Below, one piece after another: positions 46,443 through 55,266 of a DNA stretch of 64,000 nt. Position 1 is the first letter of the stretch, and each line of letters begins with the position of its first letter. The notes below the pieces were generated by a model. It was not told the origin of the DNA. It worked only from the letters and a program-made list of their open reading frames with translations, and ran no database searches. Made by a program: the position numbers and the translations under genes. Origin of the DNA: Aureitalea marina (lineage in GTDB: Bacteria > Bacteroidota > Bacteroidia > Flavobacteriales > Flavobacteriaceae); contig NZ_MQUB01000001.1 of NCBI RefSeq assembly GCF_002943755.1, forward strand, positions 186,001 through 250,000. Direction: 5' to 3'.

Positions 46443-47328
46443 TCAATTCTACGAAAAGCTTTTCCAACGACTGATGTTTTTGATGGAGTTCCAGGATCTT
46501 CAGACCATTTTCCTGGGCAAAGTCAAATACCCGAGACCGCATATCGGTGCCGGAATCGACAGTGAGTTGATACACAAAATCGTGGACGTTTTTAGCCTCT
46601 TTTACCCAGTCCATTCTGCTTAGAAGAACTTCTTCCACCCGGTAATCAAACTCGACCTCTATCACTTGGGTCTCACTTTCCCTTAGCTCACTCATGGGTT
46701 GATCCAGGACGATCTCTCCCTGGTGTATGATGATCACCCGGTCGCAAATGGCCTCTACTTCCTGCATGATATGCGTAGAGAGCAGCACCGTCTTTTTTTC
46801 TCCAACAGAGCGGATCAACTGGCGAATCTCCATCAGCTGATTCGGGTCCAGCCCGGTGGTGGGTTCATCGAGTATCAAAACCTCCGGATCGTGAAGCAGG
46901 GCTCCGGCCAAGCCAACCCGCTGTCTGTACCCTTTAGATAATTGGCCGATGCGCTTGAAGGACTGATCCTGCAGTCCGGTCTGATCAATGACCAATTGAA
47001 TCCGGTCTCGGTCCGTATGGTAGATCCTGGCCTGAAATTCCAGGTACTCCCTTACGTACATATCCTCGTACAAGGGATTGTGCTCCGGCAGATATCCGAT
47101 ACTTTTTTGCACCTGTTTTTGTTGGGTCTCAGTAGAGAATCCGTTCACAAGTGCTTTTCCGGAACTAGGTGTCCAAAAGGTGGTCAGCATCTTCATGGTG
47201 GTCGATTTGCCAGCACCATTTGGGCCGAGGAAACCGACGATTTCACCTTTTTCAATTTCAAAGTTCAAATCGTTCACCACGACCTGATCCCCGAATTGCT
47301 TACTGATATGTTCTACCTGAATGGACAT
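46429..47328 (-). CDS. gldA: gliding-motility ABC transporter ATP-binding protein
   Basis: Cytoplasmic ATPase of the GldA/GldF/GldG transporter needed for gliding in some Flavobacteria. The 299-residue protein has Walker A (GPNGAGKSTTMKML), the signature (LSKGYRQRVGLAGAL), Walker B (VLILDEPTTGLD) and the H-loop (STHIMQE). The assignment to GldA instead of another Bacteroidetes ABC ATPase rests on the overall sequence; gldF and gldG are not in the window. Confidence 0.85.
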   Translation of the reverse strand: MSIQVEHISKQFGDQVVVNDLNFEIEKGEIVGFLGPNGAGKSTTMKMLTTFWTPSSGKALVNGFSTETQQKQVQKSIGYLPEHNPLYEDMYVREYLEFQARIYHTDRDRIQLVIDQTGLQDQSFKRIGQLSKGYRQRVGLAGALLHDPEVLILDEPTTGLDPNQLMEIRQLIRSVGEKKTVLLSTHIMQEVEAICDRVIIIHQGEIVLDQPMSELRESETQVIEVEFDYRVEEVLLSRMDWVKEAKNVHDFVYQLTVDSGTDMRSRVFDFAQENGLKILELHQKHQSLEKLFVELTSRK

Positions 47329-47341
47329 AGAGAGAAAGCAT

Positions 47342-47349
47342 CAAATCTA
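47342..47349 (-). promoter_or_regulatory. gldA -7 box
   Basis: On the minus strand TAGATTTG is a full TAnnTTTG match, 13 bases before the gldA start. No clear -33 element is seen. Confidence 0.45.
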
Positions 47350-47370
47350 ATTAAATTAAAAGGAAAATAT

Positions 47371-47400
47371 TTTGTTTTTTAAATCCTTTGCTTACTTTAG
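47371..47400 (+). promoter_or_regulatory. promoter of the Phe leader and pheA
   Basis: TTTG (47371-47374), an 18-base spacer and TACTTTAG (47393-47400, one mismatch to TAnnTTTG). Transcription would start about ten bases before the leader ATG at 47418. Confidence 0.6.
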
Positions 47401-47417
47401 CCTCATAATCAGCAACG

Positions 47418-47489
47418 ATGCAAAACGTATTTACTTATTCCTTTTTTTGGTTTTTCTATTTTACCGATAGGACCGGGAAGATTTTGTAG
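47418..47489 (+). CDS. phenylalanine leader peptide (pheL-like)
   Basis: ATG 47418 to TAG 47489 encodes 23 residues with six Phe, two Tyr and one Trp; residues 9-15 are FFWFFYF. Starved ribosomes would stall in this block. The leader stop lies just past a CCGGGA segment that can pair with the 5' arm of the terminator behind it, the arrangement of a classic attenuation leader in front of pheA. Confidence 0.88.
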   Translation: MQNVFTYSFFWFFYFTDRTGKIL

Positions 47490-47543
47490 ATATGTCAACA
47501 TATTGAATTGAAGATCCCGGAATTGTTTTCCGGGATTTTTTTT
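47473..47543 (+). terminator. pheA attenuator (antiterminator and terminator)
   Basis: Terminator: ATCCCGGAA (47514-47522) pairs perfectly with TTCCGGGAT (47528-47536), followed by seven more T. Antiterminator: CCGGGA (47473-47478), inside the end of the leader frame, can pair with TCCCGG (47515-47520), the terminator's 5' arm. A ribosome that reaches the leader stop covers CCGGGA and lets the terminator form; one stalled at the Phe codons does not. Confidence 0.88.
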
Positions 47544-47577
47544 AGGGTGAATTGTTAACACGACAAAAGAAAGAATT

Positions 47578-48450
47578 ATGACTAAGGTAGCCATACAAGG
47601 GATAGAAGGTTCCTTTCACGCAGAAGCAGTCTCCAAGTTCTTCCCGGAGAGGGAAATCGAATTGCTCATGTGCGATTCCTTCGAGAAGGTGACCAACCAG
47701 GTAGGGGCTGGCAAAGCCGATTTTGGTGTCCTGGCCATTGAGAACAGTATCGCAGGCTCTATATTACCGAATTACAACCTGATCGATACAGGCGATTTTG
47801 AGATCTATGACGAAGTCTATCTGAATATCCAGATGTACCTGATGGCCCTGGAAAGTGAATCCATCATCGACATCTTTGAAGTGCATTCTCACCCGGTAGC
47901 CCTTTTGCAGTGTAGAGATTATCTCAAGCGGTTTCCGCCTCAGTTCAAAGTGATAGAAGGTAAGGATACGGCTTCGGAGGCTAAAAGGATCAGGGAGAAT
48001 AATCTCAAGGGGGTGGCAGCCATCGCTGGCAAGCAGGTCGCAGAAATGTATCATCTGAAGATCTTGGATAGCCATATCCAGGATATCAAGGAGAATCAAA
48101 CTCGCTTTGTGCTCTTTGGAATGAAGGGTTCTAATCTCAATTCCAAGACCACCAACAAGGCAACCATTAAATTTGTATTGGGAAGTGAGGTAGGAAGTTT
48201 GTCCGAGGCTCTGCAGGTATTGGCCGATCACAAGATCAACCTGACCAAGATACAGTCCTTACCCATAGTGGGCAGACCCTGGAAGTACGCCTTCTTTGTG
48301 GACGTCATCTTTAAGAAGCCTGACGACTTCTTCGACGCCATGGATGCCTTGCAGGACAAAGTAAAAGAGTTAAAACTGGTGGGAACCTACACCAGCAACA
48401 AAGAGAATGTACCAAGTAAACTAACAAATGTGATCAGCAATGGAGAATAA
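47578..48450 (+). CDS. pheA: prephenate dehydratase
   Basis: Converts prephenate to phenylpyruvate. The 290-residue protein has the catalytic domain (AIENSIAGSILPNYNLI, and the catalytic Thr in the ENQTRFVLFG motif) and a C-terminal ACT domain (VGSLSEALQVLADHKINLTKIQSLP) expected to bind Phe. It has no chorismate mutase domain; that activity is in the next gene, which overlaps it by 11 bases. Expression is under the Phe leader/attenuator directly upstream. Confidence 0.96.
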   Translation: MTKVAIQGIEGSFHAEAVSKFFPEREIELLMCDSFEKVTNQVGAGKADFGVLAIENSIAGSILPNYNLIDTGDFEIYDEVYLNIQMYLMALESESIIDIFEVHSHPVALLQCRDYLKRFPPQFKVIEGKDTASEAKRIRENNLKGVAAIAGKQVAEMYHLKILDSHIQDIKENQTRFVLFGMKGSNLNSKTTNKATIKFVLGSEVGSLSEALQVLADHKINLTKIQSLPIVGRPWKYAFFVDVIFKKPDDFFDAMDALQDKVKELKLVGTYTSNKENVPSKLTNVISNGE

Positions 48451-49525
48451 AAAAGAATTGCGTACCTGGCTCAACAAGATGGAGCTGGATCACCCATTGG
48501 TGATCGCGGGTCCCTGTAGTGCCGAAACAGAAGATCAATTACTCAATATAGCCCATCAATTAAAGGATTCTGACGCTACTGTCCTGCGGGCTGGTATCTG
48601 GAAACCCAGGACCCGACCCGGAAATTTTGAAGGTGTGGGTGCCCTTGGGTTGAAGTGGTTGCAGCGCGCTAAGGAAGAAACGGGGATGAAGACCACTACG
48701 GAAGTGGCTAATGCCAACCACGTGGACCTGGCCATGGAACACGATGTGGACATCCTATGGATAGGAGCCCGAACAACAGTGTCTCCATTCATTGTTCAGG
48801 AGATAGCCGAAGCATTGAGGGGAACGGACAAGCCTGTTCTGATCAAAAACCCGGTCAATCCTGATCTCTCACTTTGGTTGGGAGCGGTGGAACGCATGTA
48901 CAAAGCGGATATCCCTAACCTGGGGGTGATCCACCGAGGCTTCTCTACTTACGAAAAGACACGCTACAGGAATAATCCGGAATGGCAGATCCCTATCGAT
49001 CTGCAAAACCGATTCCCGGACCTGCCCCTTATCTTGGATCCTTCCCATATTGCCGGTAAGCGGGATATCATCTTTGACCTCTGTCAAACGGCATTGGATC
49101 TGAATTTTGATGGCCTGATGGTAGAAACACATCACGATCCGGAAAATGCATGGAGCGATGCCGCTCAGCAGATCACACCAGACAGTCTTAAGCAAATGAC
49201 CATCGATCTGCGTATCCGAAAGCAGGAAGGCGATGAGGTCGAATTTAGAAACCGCTTGTCCACCCAACGGACCCAGATCGATGTGCTGGACCACAAATTG
49301 ATCGAACTCTTGGGTAAAAGGATGAAGATCTCTGATGAGATCGGACGTTTAAAACGAGAGAACAATGTGGCAATTCTTCAGAGCCGACGATGGAACGAAA
49401 TTTTGGGTAAAATGATACTCGAAGGGGAGGACCATAATCTCAGTGAGGAGTTCGTGCTCCGGATCTACAAAGCGATCCACCAGGAATCCATCAATCACCA
49501 GAAAAAGGTTGTGAATGAGGTCTAA
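48440..49525 (+). CDS. DAHP synthase / chorismate mutase type II fusion
   Basis: A 361-residue bifunctional enzyme: the N-terminal 265 residues are a DAHP synthase of the KDO8P-related class (VIAGPCSAETEDQL, RAGIWKPRTRPGNFEG, LILDPSHIAGKRD) and the last 90 are an AroQ-type chorismate mutase (LSTQRTQIDVLDHKLIELLGKRMKISDEIG). The fusion, common in Bacteroidetes, joins the first step of the shikimate pathway to the branch step towards Phe and Tyr. The 11-base overlap with pheA implies coupling. In this position other Flavobacteriia usually have an aminotransferase and tyrA between the two genes; neither is here. Confidence 0.96.
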   Translation: MENKKELRTWLNKMELDHPLVIAGPCSAETEDQLLNIAHQLKDSDATVLRAGIWKPRTRPGNFEGVGALGLKWLQRAKEETGMKTTTEVANANHVDLAMEHDVDILWIGARTTVSPFIVQEIAEALRGTDKPVLIKNPVNPDLSLWLGAVERMYKADIPNLGVIHRGFSTYEKTRYRNNPEWQIPIDLQNRFPDLPLILDPSHIAGKRDIIFDLCQTALDLNFDGLMVETHHDPENAWSDAAQQITPDSLKQMTIDLRIRKQEGDEVEFRNRLSTQRTQIDVLDHKLIELLGKRMKISDEIGRLKRENNVAILQSRRWNEILGKMILEGEDHNLSEEFVLRIYKAIHQESINHQKKVVNEV

Positions 49526-49980
49526 GGGTTTATAGGTCGACGAAAAATAAATCGGGTAATAAATATCCCATTTCCATCTTTCTGACCCGCATCGCTTTCG
49601 ACCGCACTAGTGACAAAAGCCAGGTCCCAGCCCTCTGCCAGCATGGCATTGATCTTTGATTCGATCACTGCGTCATTGGCCGCGATGTTTTGAAATCGAA
49701 TACCACCAACATTATAGAAGTTAAGAAGCTTGGTTTCATCGAAATTCTTTAGTCGAATTTCACCGCGATCAGATTTGTTCCGATCCTTTCCTTCATCGGT
49801 TCGGGTAGTGGTGAATTCATTGTAATCACGTGTTTCGTTGGCATCGATCAGTCGAGATCGTCCAAGTCCGGCAGGGACTACAGATTCAACACTGGTTATC
49901 ACTTTGACCTCATAGGTCTGAGCGGATAATTCGAATATGCAAATGAAGCAAACAGTACAGAAAAAGAATAGTGGTTTCAT
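49522..49980 (-). CDS. small exported protein of unknown function
   Basis: A 152-residue protein with a signal peptide (MKPLFFFCTVCFICIFELSAQ); ATG 49980 is chosen for this, since the frame is open further upstream to 50034. The mature part is charged with no recognised family; its C-terminal half (ESKINAMLAEGWDLAFVTSAV) resembles small alpha/beta domains with a conserved GWxL pattern like DUF4177, but I cannot assign it. It overlaps the preceding gene tail to tail by 4 bases and is divergent from rsgA across 53 bases. Confidence 0.65.
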   Translation of the reverse strand: MKPLFFFCTVCFICIFELSAQTYEVKVITSVESVVPAGLGRSRLIDANETRDYNEFTTTRTDEGKDRNKSDRGEIRLKNFDETKLLNFYNVGGIRFQNIAANDAVIESKINAMLAEGWDLAFVTSAVESDAGQKDGNGIFITRFIFRRPINP

Positions 49981-50017
49981 AGGATTAGATTGAATGATTA
50001 AAGTAGATAAAACCCTG

Positions 50018-50025
50018 TATTTTTG
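50018..50025 (+). promoter_or_regulatory. rsgA -7 box, suggesting a leaderless mRNA
   Basis: TATTTTTG (50018-50025) is a full -7 box and the rsgA ATG begins only 8 bases after it, so transcription should start at or within a few bases of the start codon. The best TTG (49990-49992) lies 25 bases upstream, a long spacer. Confidence 0.5.
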
Positions 50026-50033
50026 CAACATCA

Positions 50034-50984
50034 ATGACAGGGGTTGTATACAAATCGACGGGTAGCTGGTATTCGGTCAAATCCGAAACCGGAGAATTCT
50101 ATGAATGCCGTATAAAAGGCAAATTTCGCCTGGACGGTATTAAGAGTACCAATCCCGTGGCAGTTGGGGATCATGTTGAATTTGATATAGAGACTAAAGG
50201 CGATGAGACCATTGGAATCATCAGGGCGATAGCGGATCGGAAGAACTATATCGTCCGGCGTTCCGTCAAATTATCCAAGCAAACTCATATCATCGCAGCC
50301 AATATAGATCAGGCATTTTTATTGGTTACCTTGAATAACCCAACCACTTTTCCTGCCTTTATAGACCGCTTCCTGGTAACAGCAGAGGCCTATGATGTGC
50401 CTGCCGTACTGTTATTCAATAAGATGGATACCTATTCTGACCAGGACATGGAAGAGATGCAATACCTGATTGCCGTCTACCGGTCCATTGGTTACCTCTG
50501 CCTGGAGATCACCGCCAAGGATGGAACCGGCGTGGATCAGGTCAAAGATCTGATGCGAAATAAAGTGAGTATGTTTTCCGGCCATAGCGGGGTAGGCAAG
50601 AGTACTTTGATCAATACATTGGAACCCGGACTGGAGCTCAAGACCAAGGAGATCTCAGATCAGCACCAACAGGGACAGCATACGACCACCTTTGCCGAGA
50701 TGTTTGACCTCTCATTTGATGCCAGGATCATTGATACTCCTGGTATCCGAGGATTTGGTGTAGTGGAGATGGAAAAGGAGGAAGTGGGAGATTATTTTCC
50801 GGAATTCTTCAAGCTGAAGTCCGAATGTAAATTCAACAATTGTCTCCACCTGGAAGAACCTAAATGTGCGGTTAAGGCTGCCCTGGAAGCAGGGGAGATC
50901 CCTTGGTCCCGGTATCGCAGTTATCTACAGATCCTGGAAGGGGAAGATGAAAGTTATAGGAAGGATATTTACGCCGAACCATGA
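50034..50984 (+). CDS. rsgA: ribosome small subunit-dependent GTPase A
   Basis: Circularly permuted GTPase that matures the 30S subunit. The 316-residue protein has an N-terminal OB fold (MTGVVYKSTGSWYSVKSETG), then G4 (LLFNKMD), G1 (GHSGVGKSTLINTL), G3 (IDTPGIRGFG) in the permuted order, and the C-terminal zinc site (CKFNNCLHLEEPKC). The N-terminus matches the family, which fixes the ATG at 50034 although it leaves almost no 5' untranslated region. Its stop overlaps the dtd start by 4 bases (ATGA). Confidence 0.97.
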   Translation: MTGVVYKSTGSWYSVKSETGEFYECRIKGKFRLDGIKSTNPVAVGDHVEFDIETKGDETIGIIRAIADRKNYIVRRSVKLSKQTHIIAANIDQAFLLVTLNNPTTFPAFIDRFLVTAEAYDVPAVLLFNKMDTYSDQDMEEMQYLIAVYRSIGYLCLEITAKDGTGVDQVKDLMRNKVSMFSGHSGVGKSTLINTLEPGLELKTKEISDQHQQGQHTTTFAEMFDLSFDARIIDTPGIRGFGVVEMEKEEVGDYFPEFFKLKSECKFNNCLHLEEPKCAVKAALEAGEIPWSRYRSYLQILEGEDESYRKDIYAEP

Positions 50985-51433
50985 GAGTTGTGATCCAACG
51001 AGTTAGTGAGGCCTCGGTCGAGGTGGATGGTAAGATCACCGGACAGATCGATCGGGGCTTGTTGGTTCTCTTAGGAATTGAAACCTCCGATACGGAGGAG
51101 GACGCGCTTTGGTTGGCCGGAAAGATTGTCCGGATGCGAATTTTTGGTGATGAATCAGGCCATATGAACTTGTCTGTTGCCGATGTACAGGGTAATATTT
51201 TAGTGGTTAGTCAATTTACTTTACACGCCCAGACCAAGAAAGGGAACAGGCCCTCTTTTATTAAAGCTGCCCGGCCGGAGCAAGCTAAACCTATTTATAA
51301 CTATTTCATTCACAGATTGGAAGATCAAATGGGTAAAAAAATCTCCACGGGAGAGTTTGGAGCCATGATGAATGTTCAGTTGATCAACGACGGCCCGGTT
51401 ACCATCACTATGGATTCCAAATTACGGGAATAG
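50981..51433 (+). CDS. dtd: D-aminoacyl-tRNA deacylase
   Basis: Removes D-amino acids from mischarged tRNA. The 150-residue protein has the N-terminal MRVVIQRVSEASVEV, the SQFTLHAQTKKGNRPSF motif and the C-terminal NDGPVTITMD (Gly-Pro cross-subunit motif). Coupled to rsgA by the ATGA overlap. Confidence 0.97.
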   Translation: MRVVIQRVSEASVEVDGKITGQIDRGLLVLLGIETSDTEEDALWLAGKIVRMRIFGDESGHMNLSVADVQGNILVVSQFTLHAQTKKGNRPSFIKAARPEQAKPIYNYFIHRLEDQMGKKISTGEFGAMMNVQLINDGPVTITMDSKLRE

Positions 51434-51495
51434 GGTTTTATTTTGTAAGAAAAAAGCCTAGATTGTTGGCCGTTTACCATTTAGTTTATTTCTCC

Positions 51496-53394
51496 ATGAG
51501 AAAACATCTGCTATTGATGGCCCTACTTGTTGCGCTACCAAGTAAGGCTCAATCCGACTTCATCGTAGCCCTACTCGATCCTGTTCTCAAGGAGAAGTCC
51601 AACAGTGTTCTTCTTTACGAAAATACCCTGATCGATATCCCAAATCAAAATTCCATTACGATCAGAACGCAGAGAAAAATGATGGTTTTGAATAAAGCGG
51701 GTATGTCCGATCTCAAGGCTTTTGTCCATTACGATGATAGCAGAAAAGTGAAGGTGGCCGAAGCAATTGTTTATGACGCTCTCGGTAAGGAAATAGAGCG
51801 TTTCAGGCGGAAGGATTTCTTGGATATGAGTGCAGTAGATGGCGGAACACTCTATTCCGACGATCGGGTGATGGTCATGAACTATTCACCTAAAAGTTAT
51901 CCTTTCTCAGTAGAATTTGTCTTCGAAGTGGTGAGTGATAACACGGCCTTTATTCCGCCTTGGTATTTACACACCTCGTATTACAGCAGTATCAAAAACA
52001 AGAGTCTTGAGATTCGCTATCAACAGGAGTTGGAATTGCGGAACAAAGTACATGATCCGGATGGCGTGATGAACATTACTGAGCAGCCCGGACTTTTTAA
52101 GATAGCCGTAGAACAGATCCCTTCAATTGAACCAGAACCCTATGGCCCTATTCTGGAAGAGATGGTGCCCAATGTCAAATTTGCCATGACTCGTTTTAAC
52201 CTGGAAGGAATCCGAGGTGAAGCAGGAGACTGGAGTGCTTTTGGTGCCTGGGAATACGAAAACCTGCTAAAGGGTCTGGATGAGCTTCCGGATGATACCA
52301 GGCAAAAGATTGCGCAGCTGATCGCTGATGCTCCCTCCGAAAAGGAGAAGGTAAAGCGCATCTATCAATATGTGCAGGACAACACTCGCTATATCAGTGT
52401 TCAATTAGGAATAGGTGGTTTACGTCCTTACCCGGCCAGTGAGGTACAAGAAATGGGTTATGGAGATTGCAAGGGCCTGACCAATTACACCATGGCCTTG
52501 CTCAAGCTAGCTGGTATTAAGGCCTATTATGCTGAAGTTTATGCAGGCCCGGAAAAAAGGGACATCGATCCGGAATTTGCCTCGATTCAGGGAAACCACG
52601 TCATCTTGAATGTACCTTTGGAGGAAGAGGAGATCTGGTTGGAATGCACCAGTCAGACCATGCCGTTCAACTTCTTAGGAGACTTTACGGACGACCGCAA
52701 TGTGCTGTTGTTGACCCCGGAAGGCGGCATCATGAAACGCACCCCGAAATATAGTGAAGCGGACAACGTACTGGTAACCAAAGGAGAGAGCTATCTGGCG
52801 GCCGATGGAGGGCTGCAAGGCGCTGTAAGCATGAGCGCAACGGGTATACAATACGACAGCCGACAAGGGATCGAACGGTTGGACATGGAGGATAAGATCA
52901 AGATGTATAAGCGTTATTGGGGCTACATCAACAACTTGAGCTTGCAGGATATTCAGGTTGAGAACAACCGGGATTCCATCCAATTTTCGGAAGACATGAA
53001 AGTGGCGGTGAGGGACTACGGCAGTTTTGCCGGCGACAAGATGATCGTTCCGCTCAACTCCTTTAACCGCTACACCAACAGCCCCAAGCGGGATAAGGAC
53101 AGACAGCAGGATGTGGTCCGCGACCGCGGATTCCTGGATATCGACGAGTTTGTCTTGCACCTTCCAGAAGGGTATAAGATCGAATCTGTCCCAAATGACA
53201 TTTCGGAAAAGACCACATATGGAATTTACGAAACGTCCGTTGAGGTGTCAGAAGATGGCGGTATCGTGACATTCCGAAGAAAGTTCCAGTTAAACCAGGG
53301 TAAGTACCCAGCGGCAGAATACAATGCCTACCGCAGCTTTATTCGGAAAGTGGCCCGGGGCGATAATCAGAAGATGGTACTCATTCCAAATTAG
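51496..53394 (+). CDS. exported DUF3857 / transglutaminase-like protein 1 (active-site Cys and His kept)
   Basis: A 632-residue protein; ATG 51496 gives the signal peptide MRKHLLLMALLVALPSKAQ. The N-terminal DUF3857 beta domain (about residues 40-230) is followed by a transglutaminase-like domain with the nucleophile Cys325 in MGYGDCKGLT and His368 in QGNHVILNV, so a papain-like hydrolase or transpeptidase activity is possible; the third residue is less clear (WLECTS). A C-terminal DUF3858-like beta domain follows (EGYKIESVP). First of four tandem paralogues at 6- to 21-base spacing. Function unknown; envelope protein processing is a guess. Confidence 0.85.
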   Translation: MRKHLLLMALLVALPSKAQSDFIVALLDPVLKEKSNSVLLYENTLIDIPNQNSITIRTQRKMMVLNKAGMSDLKAFVHYDDSRKVKVAEAIVYDALGKEIERFRRKDFLDMSAVDGGTLYSDDRVMVMNYSPKSYPFSVEFVFEVVSDNTAFIPPWYLHTSYYSSIKNKSLEIRYQQELELRNKVHDPDGVMNITEQPGLFKIAVEQIPSIEPEPYGPILEEMVPNVKFAMTRFNLEGIRGEAGDWSAFGAWEYENLLKGLDELPDDTRQKIAQLIADAPSEKEKVKRIYQYVQDNTRYISVQLGIGGLRPYPASEVQEMGYGDCKGLTNYTMALLKLAGIKAYYAEVYAGPEKRDIDPEFASIQGNHVILNVPLEEEEIWLECTSQTMPFNFLGDFTDDRNVLLLTPEGGIMKRTPKYSEADNVLVTKGESYLAADGGLQGAVSMSATGIQYDSRQGIERLDMEDKIKMYKRYWGYINNLSLQDIQVENNRDSIQFSEDMKVAVRDYGSFAGDKMIVPLNSFNRYTNSPKRDKDRQQDVVRDRGFLDIDEFVLHLPEGYKIESVPNDISEKTTYGIYETSVEVSEDGGIVTFRRKFQLNQGKYPAAEYNAYRSFIRKVARGDNQKMVLIPN

Positions 53395-53400
53395 AACTTT

Positions 53401-55251
53401 ATGCGCTCCTTACTGATCGTATTGTTACTGTTGTTGTGCTTTAAAGGCCAGGCTCAAAAGTTTAAGACTGACCTCATTCAGGATGATGAGGTTCGGATGA
53501 CCACAGATCCCGATTTCCCCGATGCTTCGGCTGTCATCCTCTTCAAAGAGGTCATTACCAGCGTCACCTCTCACGTCGAAGTCTATCAGCGGATCAAGAT
53601 ATTGAATGAAGATGGCCTGGATTACGGAACCATCAGTATACCTTATCCGGAACCCTATAAGATCAGGGGGAAGATCCACAACTGGAACGGTACAGCAGTA
53701 GAGACCATCGAATTGGAAAAGGAATTCATCTTTGAAGAGGAGGTAATCGATGGGGTCGAATTTGTTACCCTGACCTTTCCCAAAGTACAGAGTGGCAGTG
53801 TGATCGAACTGAGTTACCGTTCCAAGTACGGGACCACCGCCGACATCGACCTGCAGCATGACATACCCGTTAAGAGAATAAGAGTAGAAGCGGTCAACGG
53901 TTCCGGGGCCAAACTCAAACTGGTACAAAACCCCATGGCCTATGTGCGTACCAAGCGGACTAACAACGACAACGCCACCGTGATAAAAGCCGAAAATCTT
54001 CCGGCATTAGAGTATGAGTCGCACGTCTACAATATGGAACTGTACCGGGCCAAATTGAAGTTTGTGTTTACTGGTTATGTGCGCTATTCTGGAAATTTTA
54101 CGTGGAACGGTATCGTGAGAAACCTATACAAGGATCACGGATTTAACCCTCATCTACGCCCAAATCGGGTATACCAAGAAACCCTGACGGAACTCCTGGG
54201 CAATGAGAAGGATACACTTGCGCAGGCAAAATTGGTTTACGATTATGTCCAATCCACTATAAATTGGAACGATTATATTGGTTACTATCCGGATAACGGC
54301 ACCAGAAAGACCTTTAAGGATCAGGAAGGAGACCTGGCAGATATCAATATCTTACTGGTTTCCATGCTGCGTAGCCTCGGAATCACGGCTTATCCAGTGG
54401 TTACCTCCACCAAGAACAATGGTTTGCATATAACACCCAGCCCCGAAGCATTCAACTATCTGATTGCTTGTGCCGAGATCAATGGTGAAAAGCACCTATT
54501 AGATGCGGCCAATGAAGAAGCTTCCTTTGAATTCCTCCCGGAGGTGCTGCTCAACGGATGGGGCCGGGCCGTAGACGAAGATAGGATCGGAAGTACCATT
54601 GACCTCACACATCCAAAAACCTCCTCTGAAACCTTACTGATCAAAGCCAGCTTAGATGATGACCTGGTGGTTAGCGGACAGGTTGATGGACGGTGTACCG
54701 GATATTTGGCATTTAGTCTAAATCAATACATAGAGGACAGGGGTGAGATTTCCATAGAGAACCTGGTTGATTTTGATCGCGGTGACGTAGAAGCACACGA
54801 TCTCGAATTTGATGCCAATGAGGTGGCTTACGATCTCACATCCTTTAAGTATCAGTTTGAAATGGAAGACCTGGTAGAGACCATTGGGCAGGAGGTTTAC
54901 ATCAGCCCATTTCTCTTCTTTGACCTCCAGCAAAATCCTTTCGATGCCGAGGAACGCCGATTCCCCATCGACTTTGGATTTCCTAAAAAACTGACCAGAA
55001 GAGTGACCATAACCATTCCGGAAGGTTACAAGGTAAAATCGGTTCCGGATGCTGTAAGATTTAAGATGAACAACGACCGCGGGGCATATTACTTCCAGGC
55101 TCAGGAATACGCAAACACCCTGCAAATTGTCTTTACTCACGAAATCCGAAATTCCATGATTCCTACCCTGGAATACCCTGATCTGCAGGAGTTTTATAAC
55201 CGCCGTATGGCGGTTGAGGATCAGCGGATCGTCCTAATCAAAACACAATAA
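53401..55251 (+). CDS. exported DUF3857 protein 2, transglutaminase site lost
   Basis: A 616-residue paralogue with signal peptide MRSLLIVLLLLLCFKGQAQ, DUF3857 domain, transglutaminase-like domain and C-terminal beta domain (EGYKVKSVPD). In the aligned active-site loop the Cys position is Leu312 (QEGDLADIN) and the His position is Asn (EAFNYLIA), while the Asp region is kept (LLDAAN). It is therefore probably non-catalytic, perhaps binding a peptide or glycan. It starts 6 bases after the first gene. Confidence 0.85.
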   Translation: MRSLLIVLLLLLCFKGQAQKFKTDLIQDDEVRMTTDPDFPDASAVILFKEVITSVTSHVEVYQRIKILNEDGLDYGTISIPYPEPYKIRGKIHNWNGTAVETIELEKEFIFEEEVIDGVEFVTLTFPKVQSGSVIELSYRSKYGTTADIDLQHDIPVKRIRVEAVNGSGAKLKLVQNPMAYVRTKRTNNDNATVIKAENLPALEYESHVYNMELYRAKLKFVFTGYVRYSGNFTWNGIVRNLYKDHGFNPHLRPNRVYQETLTELLGNEKDTLAQAKLVYDYVQSTINWNDYIGYYPDNGTRKTFKDQEGDLADINILLVSMLRSLGITAYPVVTSTKNNGLHITPSPEAFNYLIACAEINGEKHLLDAANEEASFEFLPEVLLNGWGRAVDEDRIGSTIDLTHPKTSSETLLIKASLDDDLVVSGQVDGRCTGYLAFSLNQYIEDRGEISIENLVDFDRGDVEAHDLEFDANEVAYDLTSFKYQFEMEDLVETIGQEVYISPFLFFDLQQNPFDAEERRFPIDFGFPKKLTRRVTITIPEGYKVKSVPDAVRFKMNNDRGAYYFQAQEYANTLQIVFTHEIRNSMIPTLEYPDLQEFYNRRMAVEDQRIVLIKTQ

Positions 55252-55266
55252 AACAACTGAATCAAC

